This document shows positions 9,144-19,047 of a DNA stretch of 64,000 nt, piece after piece. Position 1 is the stretch's first letter. Each line of letters starts with the position of its first letter. Below the pieces are notes generated by a model that made no database searches, was not told where the DNA came from, and saw nothing but the letters and a program-made list of their open reading frames with translations. Origin of the DNA: Selaginella moellendorffii (taxonomy: Eukaryota; Streptophyta; Lycopodiopsida; Selaginellales; Selaginellaceae); NCBI RefSeq assembly GCF_000143415.4, contig NW_003314270.1, positions 2,200,290-2,264,289 on the forward strand, given 5' to 3'. A program made the translations under genes and the position numbers.

Positions 9144-12100
9144 CTCTTCCTCAGTTCTAGTGAAGGATAGAGGCGGATTGCTGGGAGATGGCAAAGGCAG
9201 GGCATAAGCGAACCCAAGCAGAGACAGAACCTCCGCCAGAGCTGGAGCCTCCAGTCGAACAAGAGGATATGGATGAGGAATCCTTGCATGAGGAGGACTC
9301 CAGTGAGGAAACTTCCAAACAGGAGTCCGGTGGCGAGGTTCGGTCGTCCAAGGCTTGATTGGACGTTCTAGAAGGACAATTGGCGCAGACTAATGCCCTG
9401 CTAGAGACTCTCGTGCGCAAGCTAAAGCGTGACGAGAAGCGGAAGAAAAAGCAAAAGACTGCGGATGCTGGCAGCGCAGAAGGTGCGGACCCATCGGCAG
9501 GGATTGAGGCAAAACCAGACAAAGTCGAACAGACCGAAGTGGAATCAGTCCCTCAAGCAGTTCCCAAGTACAAACCAAAGCCCCCACCGGTCTTCAAGGG
9601 AGTGAACGACTATAAGGTGGTGGAGGATTGGTTTTACGATATGGAGGACTACTTCCGAGCGTTGCGATTACCGAGCTCGGAGAAGGTCCCATGTGCGAAA
9701 CCATACTTGGCAGATAATGCCAAGTCTTGGTGGAGAACTACAGAGGCCAACGAAGAACCGGTGGCCACTTGGGAAATGATGAAGGCGAGGATCCATGCAA
9801 CTTACGTTCCTCCGAATGCTACTCTGCACCTAAGGGACGAGCTGAGTAGGCTGAAGCAGACCGGAACCATTCAGGAGTATGTGAATGGGTTTATGGCAAA
9901 GAGGATACTTGTCACGGACATGGGGGATATGGATGCGTTCCATGCCTTCATATCAGGTTTGCAAATCTGGGCTTGTGGCGAAGTAATGCGGTGGAACCCG
10001 ACCAACTACAAGGAAGCGTTGGATGCGGCCATCAAGGTGCATTTCAACGATAACCTGCGAAAGGGGAACACGACGGGGTTGGGATCCACATTTAGCAAAG
10101 GGGCCAAACCAAGGGGAACATTTAGCAGAGGGAAATTCAAGAGGAGTTTCTCTAAGAATGAGTCCTCGGGGTTCCGGAAAGGCAAATCCGGTGGCCAGCG
10201 AGCGAGTATGTGGGGGAGTCAAGCGAAAAGAGACAAACCCATGGATAAGAAGGTCAAGTCGTATAGCAGCGTGGGAAACAACGTATGCTACAACTACGGT
10301 GAAGCGGGACACTTCTCGAGGGAATGTCCCTACCCGAAGAAGGCCAGAGCCAATATGGCCATCAAGTCGGGTGAAGTCCAAACAGAGGTATGTGATCCAG
10401 TCCCTAATTCAAAGTTACTCATTACAGGAGCAACTTTGGTAGAGAGTCGTTCGCGACATCTACTAACCCTCCGAGGGAAGCTTGGAGGTAGCTTTGTTAA
10501 AATCCTTATTGACACGGGTGCTTCGGATAATTTTGTGGCTGCAGACATAGTCCGGCAAGCCGGACTAACGGTGCAGCGGCTAGGCGAACCAAGGACTATA
10601 GAGTTTGTTCAAGGTAGCCAAAGCACCGATGAGGTACTTCGACAAGCGAGAGTTGAAGTGGGGACTTGGAAGGTGGACATGGATTTCACCGTGTTGGACA
10701 TGGCGGGATTTGACGTGATCTTCGGAATGGACTGATTCAATCGATTCGTGGTAGCCCTGCATGGACAAGGTAGAAACCTTGTGGTACCAAGGAAGAATGC
10801 CCAAGGAAGAAGATCTAGGGTGGAGGCCCAAGATCTAAAGGTAGGGCAAAGCAAGGCCAAAGATTCTTGCTTAAACCTGGTGTCCACGAGAGGACAACTC
10901 ACTAAAGGAACTAAGGCGGCCTTTTTGTGCTTACTCTCGGTGAAGAGTGACAAAAAGACAGGAATGGAAGAAGTACCTTTAGTGATCCAGCGGGTGTTGG
11001 ACCAATTCCAGGATACCATGCCGCAGGAGTTACTGGCGGGGCTACCCCGAGCACGACCGATAGAACATAAGATTGAGCTGGTCGAGGGTGCTGAGGCAGT
11101 GGTTCGTCCCCCTTATCGTTTGAACGAAAAAGAACTCAAGGAGCTCAAGTGCCAACTAGAGGAGTTGGTGGACAAAGGGTATGTTAGGTTGAGCAAGTCG
11201 CCGTATGGGGCGCCGGTGTTATTTGTGAAAAAGAAAGATGGATCTATGCGCATGTGCATAGACTACCGCTTGCTCAACAAGTATACAAAGAAGAACAAGT
11301 ACCCTTTGCCAAGGATTGAGGACCTGTTCGATAGGTTAGGAAAGGCAAAATACTTCTCGAGGATTGACCTAAGGTCAGGATACTACCAAATCAGGGTAGC
11401 CGAGGAAGATGTCGAGAAGACAACCTGTCGAACGAGGTATGGGAGCTTTGAGTTTCTGGTGATGCCCTTCAGGCTATGTAATGCGCCGGCAACGTTTTTC
11501 GGCGCTAATGAACCACATCTTTGTACCCTATCTGGATCACTTCGTGGTCGTCTATATCGACGACATCCTGATCTATAGCGAGACGCTAGAGGAGCATGCC
11601 GAACACTTGGCGAAGGTGTTTGAGAAACTAAGGGAACACAAGCTGTATGCTAAAGAGAGCAAATGTGACTTTGCTCAACAAGAGGTAAAGTTTCTCGGGC
11701 ATGTGGTGGGCAAGGACGGGCTCAAGGTGGACCCGGAGAAGGTCCAAACGATCTAGGAATGGGAGCGACCATCCAATGTACACGAGTTGAGGGCATTCCT
11801 GAGGCTATGCAACTACTATCGAAAGTTTATCAGACACTATTCGAGAGTAGCCCTGCCCTTAACGGACCAAACAGGAAAAGGGAAGATGGTGTGGACAGCG
11901 GAATGCGAGGCGGCATTCGTCCACCTCAAAGGGAAGTTGAGGAAGGCTCCCGTATTGGCATTACCAGACTTTGGTAAGGACTTTGAGGTAGAAACAGATG
12001 CTTCGGACTTTGCGTTGGGCGCAGTTTTGAAGCAAGACAACCATCCGGTAGCGTTCTTCTCGAAGAAGCTGGACAAGGCTCAACGGAAGTGGCCTGCCCA

Positions 12101-13065
12101 CGAGAAGGAATTGTTTGCGGTGGTCAAGGCGCTCAAGGAGTGGCGACACTACCTTGGGAGACACTTCAAGGTTTACACGGACAATGTGGCAATGAAACAC
12201 TTCTTGTCACAGCCCGACCTAAGAGGGAAAAAAGGCCGGTGGGCCAATGCCTTGGCCGAGTTTGATTGCGAAATTCTGTACAAGCCTGGGAAGAGCAACA
12301 TCGTGGCGGATGCACTAAGTCGAAAAGCGAGCTTGAGGTTGGCAATATCCAGCGCAACAGCAACCTTCTGGGACGATGTGCGGACAGCATATGAGAACGA
12401 TGGTCTAGCACAGGAAGTGTTGCTGAGGAATCTAGAGGCGCGGGAAGCTCACTAGAGAGGTGAGCCGCCAACGAAAGAGAAAACGGGCTATGCGGAACGC
12501 AACGGACTCATTTATTACAAGCAAATGAGGGTGTATGTTCCAGAAGGGGAACTAAGGAAGGTGGCCTTAGAAGAGTGTCATGACGGACCTCTTGCGGGAC
12601 ACGGTGGAGTGCCCAAGACGATGGGCTTACTCAAAAGGAAGTACCATTGGCCAGATATGGCTAAGGACGTCCAAGACTATGTAAAGACATGTCCAACATG
12701 TCAGCAGGTAAAAGCCGTGACTAAGGCTAGTGGGGGCTTGTTGCAAAGCATCCCAATTCCAGATCGCCCGTGGAAATGTCTTACGATGGACTTCATCACG
12801 GGACTCCCCCTAAGCGAGGGGTTTGATGCGATATTCGTGGTGGTGGACCGATTTTCGAAAATGGCACACTTCATACCCACCACAACGGAGGTGGATGCGG
12901 AAGGTGTGGCAAAGCTGTTCTTCGAACAAGTGGTCCGAGTGCGGGGAAGACCGGAAGAGATCATCTCAGATCGAGATAAGATCTTCACCAGTAGGTTCTG
13001 GAGGACTCTCCTGGAACAGTATCGCACCAAGTTGAAATTCAGCACAGCCTATCACCCATAGACAG

Positions 13066-13111
13066 GTATGGGGTATTGAGTCAAGTTGTTGGCACTAACA
13101 CTTCTTGACAG
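13066..13111 (+). other. Intron-like insertion 1 in pol (integrase), 46 bp
   Basis: The conserved integrase core sequence ending in the DDE glutamate region is interrupted by GTATGG...TTGACAG. It contains a CACTAAC branch-point-like word 15-20 bases before the AG. Removing it rejoins the frame across TDG and TERVNRQ. A second copy of the element (antisense, about 15595-15640) has the same 46-base insert with GT and AG ends and the CACTAAC word kept. Confidence 0.75.
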
Positions 13112-13529
13112 ACGGATAAACGGAAAGGGTGAATAGGCAGCTGGAGGATTATTTGCGATGCTATGTCTCGGGAGACCAGACCGATTGGGTAAGTCATTTG
13201 GGACTTGCGGAAATGTGTTATAACAACTCACCACATTCGAGTATCGGGGTGAGTCCATGGGAAGTCATCAATGGGTGAGCTATTGAAGGTCCTGTGGAAC
13301 TCGGCGTGGCCGAGTATCATGGAGAGTTGCCCGCAGTGGAGGCATTCACGGCGGAAAGACTCAGCATTTGGAATCTAGTGAGGGATTCCTTGGAACGGGC
13401 TCAACAAAGGCAAACCAAATACGCGAACCAGCAGCGTCGGGATGTAGAGTTCCAAGCTGGGGAGAAGGTGTGGCTGAACACCAAGAACCTCAGACTACCA
13501 AGTGGGATCAGCCGAAAGTTGACCCAAAG

Positions 13530-13581
13530 GTAAAGATGCATGTATTCCTGTAAATGAATTGATCTTGAGTTCCTTAAGCAG
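13530..13581 (+). other. Intron-like insertion 2 in pol (integrase C-terminus), 52 bp
   Basis: GTAAAGATGC...TTAAGCAG separates the codons for LTQR and FAGPYEI, two blocks that are contiguous in gypsy integrases. Excision restores the frame through to the chromodomain. GTAAAG is a good plant donor. The size is typical of introns in the neighbouring genes. Confidence 0.75.
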
Positions 13582-13963
13582 GTTCGCGGGGCCTTACGAG
13601 ATTGAGGCACGAATCGGTAAAGTGGCTTACTGACTCCGACTTCCTCGAGAGATGGGGAAGATACACCCAGTGTTCCACGTGAACTTACTCAAGCCGTACT
13701 TTGAGGACCTGCTTCGCAAGGACCAAGTGAGACCTTTACCTGAGGTTATCCAAGGGGAAGAGGAATACGAAGTCGAGGCCATCCTCAATGCGCGCAAGAG
13801 CAAGCGACAAGGACGTGAGGTGAGAGAGTTCCATGTGAAGTGGAAAGGATTTCCACACTGCGAAGCAACATGGGAACAGGAGGAGAACCTAGCGAACACG
13901 CGAGATCTAGTGGAGGAATTTTTGCAAGGCAGAACTCTATGTACTTATGCAAAATTCAATTAA

Positions 13964-14350
13964 AAATATCAATTTGCAAAGTTGAGCAAGTGGCATATGT
14001 TGGGACCCGAAGGCACGCCAAAGGTAAGCTAATTAGCATGGGTTGGATAGGTCGACCAGGCGTAGGGCACTACGCCCGACTCCCCGCGAGGATGTCGAAT
14101 CCATAGACGTATTCTATGGAGGTTGGGTTCGAGTCCCAACCCCCTAGTAAAGCAAGGCTGGGTTTAAGTCCCAACCCCATACTAGGGCGTGGTGAGGTGA
14201 GGAGTATAGGGACACCTATATTCCGTTGTCATGGGCTCTTGGCCGGGGAGGCTAACTTAGGCACACCGCTAAGTGGGGGGATGCCCCCGGAGACATGGTC
14301 AACAAGTCGTAGGATAAAACGAGATGTTCGATGTGGGCATCGAACTTCTT
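13964..14350 (+). other. Chromovirus 3' internal non-coding region
   Basis: There is no coding sequence here. It holds two adjacent hairpin-like words resembling a tRNA T-arm (GGTTGGGTTCGAGTCCCAACC near 14122-14142, and a variant near 14158-14176) and a GGGGGGATGCCCCCGG block. All of these have counterparts in the LARD-like element (about 3390-3770, opposite strand). Confidence 0.7.
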
Positions 14351-14366
14351 CTATGGGTGGTGGAGT
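14351..14366 (+). other. Chromovirus polypurine tract
   Basis: CTATGGGTGGTGGAGT is immediately upstream of the 3' LTR, where the plus-strand primer is expected. It is shared with the LARD-like element. Confidence 0.75.
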
Positions 14367-15524
14367 TGTAAGGAACCGACTCCCCGAGATGTCGTAGGCT
14401 AAAGGATCCCCAAAAGCTTGACCGAAATGACAAAGAGTTCATCGGATGGGACCAAGTCGAGGATCGAGTCCAAGACCGACTCTAGGACCGAGTTCGAGAT
14501 AGAGTCCGGAATCGAGTCTGAGACCAACTCGGGGACCGAGTTCGAGTCCAAGTTCGAGACCGAGTTCAAGACGGAGTCCGAGATCCGAAATCGGGTCCGA
14601 GACCGAGTCCGAGGTCGAGTCCGAGGTCAGGTCCAAGATCGGGTCCGAGATCGAGTCCGAGATCGAGTCCGAGACCGAATCCGAAGTCGGATCCGAAATC
14701 GGGTCCGAGATCGAGCCAGAGACTAAGTCCAAATACTAATACGGGTCAAGGGGTGAAAGCCCAAAGCGTGCGTCTCTCAGGGGGGGGGGGCTGCAGGGGG
14801 TTCCAAAAGTATAGTAGGGATAGTGAGGTCCAGGAACCAGTTTTGAAGGGACTCTCCAGTTGGGCTTCCAAACCGACTTGAGGTTGAGACTGGGACTGAG
14901 GGGCCTTGGGTGGGAGTGAGCATGGACTTGGCTGGTGCCGGAGGGGCCATCCAAGGAAGTGCTCAAGAGCAGCTCCCACCCCCGAAAGGGAAACCGACTG
15001 CGGTGCTCCCAGCTCAGGTGGAGTGGTGTCCCACTTGAGTACCTTGTGGCTCATTGGTCCTCGCCCTTCCGGGGGCTTGGGCCTTCCCTTCGGGATGGAA
15101 GAGGGGGGGTAGAGGTACCCATACCGGGCCGTTAGGCCACGGTGTTTCGCCCCGACGTCCCGAAGCAAGTGCTGCACCCAAGGCTTGGGATTTAGAGGGT
15201 CCCATGATCAAGTCTTGTGGTACCAAGGGGTGTTAGGAATCTGGAGGCTTGGTGTGCTTGGCTGCTTGTGCCTGCGGGGAGTGTAGCCGAACATTAAGTC
15301 CAGTCTAACCCGGGGAGGGGGATTGGGAGAGATTTGGGAATCCGTAGATGGATGGCTAACACTCCGTTGCTCGTGCAGTGAGTAGCTGAAACCAAGTAGG
15401 ACCAAGTAGGAGCTGGTACCATAGGCGAGAACCTTGGCGAGGGAACTTAGCACAAGCCAAGGCAGAGTTGGTCGGATAGACAAGGTAAGCTGGCAAATTG
15501 GAAAGGAAAAATTTGTGGCTTACA
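14367..15524 (+). repeat. Chromovirus 3' LTR (intact)
   Basis: This uninterrupted 1158-bp LTR (TGTAAGGAACC...GTGGCTTACA) preserves the sequence into which the LARD-like element inserted in the 5' LTR. It includes GAGTCC/GAGACC-type hexamer units at about 14452-14732. Confidence 0.93.
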
Positions 15525-16251
15525 TTTGGTCTCTCAAGACATAGCATCGTAAATAATCCTCTAGTTGCCTATTCACCCTTTCTGTTTGTCCGTCTATCAA
15601 GAAGTGTTAGTGCATCAAACTTGACTTAATACCCAATACCTGTCTATGGGTGATAGGCTGTGTTGAATTTCAACTTGATGCGATACTGTTCTAGAAGAGT
15701 TCTCCAGAACCTACTAGTGAAGATCTTATCTCGATCTGAGATAATCTCTTCTGGCCTTCCCTGCACTCGAACCACTTGTTTGAAGAACAACTTCACCACA
15801 CCTTCCGCATCCACTTCCATTGTGGTGGGTATAAAATGTGCCATTTTTGAAAATCGGTCCACCACCATGAATATTGCATCAAACCCCTCACTTAAGGGGA
15901 GTCTTGTGATAAAGTCCATTGTAAGACATTTTCATAGATGATCTGGAATTGGGATGCTTTGTAACAAGTCCCCCACTAGCTTTAGTCACGGCTTCGAGAA
16001 GAAGGCCACTAGATGGTTGTTTTATTTCAAAACTACACCCAACACAAAGTCCGAAGCATCCGTTTCTACCTTAAAATCCTTACCAAAGTCAGGTAACGCC
16101 AACACGAGAATCTTCCTCAACTTCCCTTTGAGGTGGATAAATACTGCCTCACATGCCGCTGTCTATATCATCTTCCTTTTACCTGTTTGGTCCATTAAGG
16201 GCAAAGTTACTTTCGAATAGTGTTTGATAAACTTGCGGTAGTACTTGTATA
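15525..16251 (-). mobile_element. Truncated antisense fragment of a second chromovirus copy
   Basis: Read on the minus strand this matches the chromovirus RNase H region (about 11815-12070) and then integrase (about 12715-13185), with the sequence between them deleted. The integrase part keeps the FSKMAHFIPTT and SDRDKIFTS blocks, the 46-bp intron-like insert and the same in-frame TAG just before it. It starts exactly at the 3' LTR boundary and fades into AT-rich sequence after 16251. It has no LTRs of its own. Confidence 0.88.
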
Positions 16252-16399
16252 GCAGCAAATAGTTAGATTTAAACTAATCAGATGGCTATCAAAACACTAA
16301 TATTAATATACAGACATTTATAACACTTATAGTTTAAGGTAATAAATAAGTTTACTAAAGTATTTGTCTTTGGAACAAATTTATAAAACAAGGAAACAG

Positions 16400-18879
16400 T
16401 CACGATGCCACCGCAACTCGAGGACAGAGTTGAAGCTGTTCCTTGCTAATTTCCTCCACCGTGCTGGTTTGAGGGTGTGCCTCTGATGACTCGTACGCGT
16501 CCGCGTGAACGCCAGTGGCAGCTCTTCCCGATGGATCCAGGTTTTTGGACCATGCCTCGTCCCAGGCTACTGCAGCCGCTGTGCTACATGCCACGCTCGG
16601 GCCGCCAGGAACACTCAGTCTCGCAGATTCCTGTGTATGTTTCATTGACATTAGTCGACCTGAGCGTGGTGTACTCATTCTCGTACCTGTGGAAAAACTC
16701 TCTCAAAGAGCATGCGATAGTAGTATGCTTCTTTTGTTTGTGGGGTGTTGTGAGGATAGACGAACTTAGCATTTGCCATCATACGATCGCTCACCTGCGT
16801 GGTTATATACACAATGGCACCCTGATAAAAACTCGATCCACACTGTTACCTGCTTTGTAGCAAAGGCTTTTAAAGAATCGATCCAGCCATACCCGACCCC
16901 GTCACTAAACTGCTCCTTCTGCCGATACAAAATGTGCTGCAAAAAAGTAAAAAGCCTTGATTAGCTTCATCAAACACGACCGCTCTGGCTACCTTCGGTA
17001 AATAAGGTTTTTCTTCATCATCAAACGCTCGTCTCATAATCCACTTTTCTATCCTTTCGCCAGGTCGAATCTAGAGAAACATGTAAGGAAACGATTGCAC
17101 TCGTTACTAAAGGAAACAAACCATTTTCTCAGATGGATCAATACTCATTGCAATGTCAACGAACTCCTTGTCTAGAAATGGAACCCTTGCTTCCACACCC
17201 CATGCAGATGTCGCCTTGTTTGCTCTCAGACAGTCGTACAAATAGAGCGATTTTATCTGCAAGAAATAAGCTTTCAATGTGTAAGAAAGCGGTGCATGGC
17301 GTTCGTACCTTTCTGCAGGTTTCCCGGTGGAATTCTTCCTTGTTAGGAGCCTTGTGGAAGTAAAGGTAACCGCCAAAAATTTCGTCTGATCCTTCCCCAG
17401 ACAGCACCATTTTGACACCAAGAGCTTTGATCTTCCGTGACATTAGAAACATCGGGGTGCTGGCCCTGATTGTTGTCACGTCGTACGTCTCAATGTGATA
17501 GATTACGTCACGAAGTGCATCTAGACCTTCCTGTCAAATTCCAACAAAACTAAATAAAAACTATATCGACAATGAAACTACCTGAATTGTAAAGTAAAAC
17601 TCATGATGGATTGTTCCAAGGTAATCGGCAACTTCTTTTGCCGCCTTGAGATCTGGAGAACCCTGAGAAGCACGTAGTCTAGATTATTAAACAGTGAGAA
17701 TTAACCTGCTTACTTTCAAGCCTACGCAGAAGGTGTGAAGCTGGGGTCCCCACTGTCTCCCAGCTTTCGTACTAGCTAGGTGCCTTGAAGCCACGGAGGC
17801 AACTAGAGACGAGTCAAGGCCCCCCGAGAGTAGCACCCCAAATGGAACATCTGTCATAAGCCTCTTGACAACTGCCTGGAAGAGCAAGCGCAAGAAAGCT
17901 CAAATCTGATTCAAAGGAATAATAATAATACACAAACCTTTTCGAATGCTTCACGAAGTGCCAAGGGATTGTAAGGCATGGACGGAATCGACTCAGAAAA
18001 CCAAGGTGGATTATACCACCTTCGCAAGCCTCCTGTCCAAGAAGAAGTTCAGCTTAGTCAGCCAGAGACCTACGTAGCTGCGAATGACCTGCTTTGCTAG
18101 AGTATAAATGCCCAGGAGGGAAAGTTTCAAACCGTTCACAGTCATCCACAAGAGCTTTCATCTCTGACGCGAACCATACAGATCCTGCAAAGAAAACGAA
18201 GAAAATAAAACTGAGAAACCTTTTGGAACAAACCAGGGTGACATACCATCAGAACCCCAGCCAAAGTACAAAGGCGTGATTCCAATCGGGTCACGAGCAG
18301 CTATGAAGCTATTGTCTCGTGTGTCGAGGAGCACAAAGGAGAACATCCCATCTAGCTTCTGGACCATGTCTTCTCCAAAGTCCTCGTACTGAGAAACAAT
18401 GAGGGAAAGAAAAATAGCTAAGACAGTAGAACTCTCTCAACGCTCTTACCAGATGCGCAATGACTTCGCAATCGCTCTGCGTGTTGTAATTGTGTTCCAT
18501 TGACGCCTTGAGAGCTTCGTGGTTGTAAATCTCGCCGTTAACCTGCAAGAATGGAAAAGCATGATACACCCCGCGAGAAAATAAAAAGAAGAAAACGTGG
18601 AGTACCGCAACGACGATCGACTTGTCCTCACTGTAGAGCGGCTGATCCCCGGAAGCGGGGTCGACGATCGCCAGCCTCTCATGAGCAAGATAGAAATTCT
18701 GGTGATGATACAGGCCGCTCCAATCGGGGCCCCGGTGCCTCAACCTAGCAAAAACACCCTTCAATTCAGCACCTTAAACCCTGGATCGCTGCCGCGTGAT
18801 ACCTGCGAGAGAGATCCAGCACCTTGCTGCGCTGGAGATGCGCCTCATGGTAGCCGAGAATCGCGAGAATCCCACACAT
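16400..18879 (-). CDS. ASN: Asparagine synthetase (glutamine-hydrolysing)
   Basis: This cytosolic enzyme makes asparagine from aspartate, ATP and glutamine, the main nitrogen-transport reaction in plants. The start codon at 18879 gives [10 protein letters not shown], so Cys-2 is the class-II glutaminase nucleophile after Met removal. RGPDWSG, NGEIYNH and GMFSFVLLD (glutaminase domain) follow. The ATP-pyrophosphatase SGGLDSS loop is at about 17820, and [13 protein letters not shown] and the [12 protein letters not shown] block complete the synthetase domain. I model 14 exons with short GT-AG introns. Early exons are 18879-18803, 18744-18606, 18542-18450, 18388-18247, 18184-18089, 18032-17938, 17875-17714 and 17662-17582. 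The last exon carries the plant-typical VPGG...ACSTA block and [11 protein letters not shown]. The total is close to the 580-590 residues of plant ASN proteins. The promoter must lie within the 168 bp separating it from the PPR-SMR gene upstream. Confidence 0.96.
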
Positions 18880-19047
18880 TCCTGCCGCTCCCCCTGACTA
18901 GGGTAAAAGAGCACATTAAATATTAGGGCTTGCTGTGTTTGAAAAAAAGTTTGGCACCCTCAAAACGGACCATTCTCAGTTTTCCACAAATGATCAAACT
19001 TTGTCACCAAGTTGGTTTTCAGTGATGCACAAATCTTGAGAGTATGA

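Larger units (their letters stand above)
9188..13963 (+). pseudogene. Decayed gag-pol polyprotein of chromovirus
   Basis: ATG at 9188 opens the gag frame. Recognisable in order are: the gag core (about 9600-10060); a CCHC zinc knuckle at about 10285, whose second Cys is Tyr (CYNYGEAGHFSREC); an aspartic protease with DTGAS (about 10510); reverse transcriptase (about 11090-11700) with YIDD; RNase H (ETDASDFALG, about 11990-12330); integrase with an HHCC finger ending CPTC and the DDE triad (about 12560-13170); and a chromodomain near 13760-13930. In-frame stops lie at 9356, 10733, 11754, 12453, 13059, 13117 (after intron removal), 13276 and 13631. A one-base insertion near 11500 shifts frame inside RT. 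Most stops look like C-to-T or G-to-A changes of Gln, Arg or Trp codons. Two intron-like inserts interrupt pol. The copy cannot make a functional polyprotein. Confidence 0.93.
531..15524 (+). mobile_element. Ty3/gypsy chromovirus, interrupted and decayed
   Basis: The 5' LTR starts at 531, is split by another element at 615-8061, and resumes at 8067-9128. The 3' LTR is 14367-15524. The LTRs begin TGTAAGGAACC and end GTGGCTTACA and differ by roughly 20 substitutions by eye plus a 12-bp indel. A primer-binding site follows at 9130 and a polypurine tract precedes the 3' LTR. The interior (5.2 kb) encodes gag, protease, reverse transcriptase, RNase H, integrase and a C-terminal chromodomain in that order, which is the gypsy/chromovirus order. 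Without the inserted element it would be about 7.5 kb. The outer flanks (ACTGG left, TTTGG right) do not form a clean target-site duplication. Confidence 0.93.

Noticed and set aside
12453-12480. Possible third intron around the TAG at 12453
   Set aside because: The frame continues unchanged on both sides, so a point stop explains it better than an intron.
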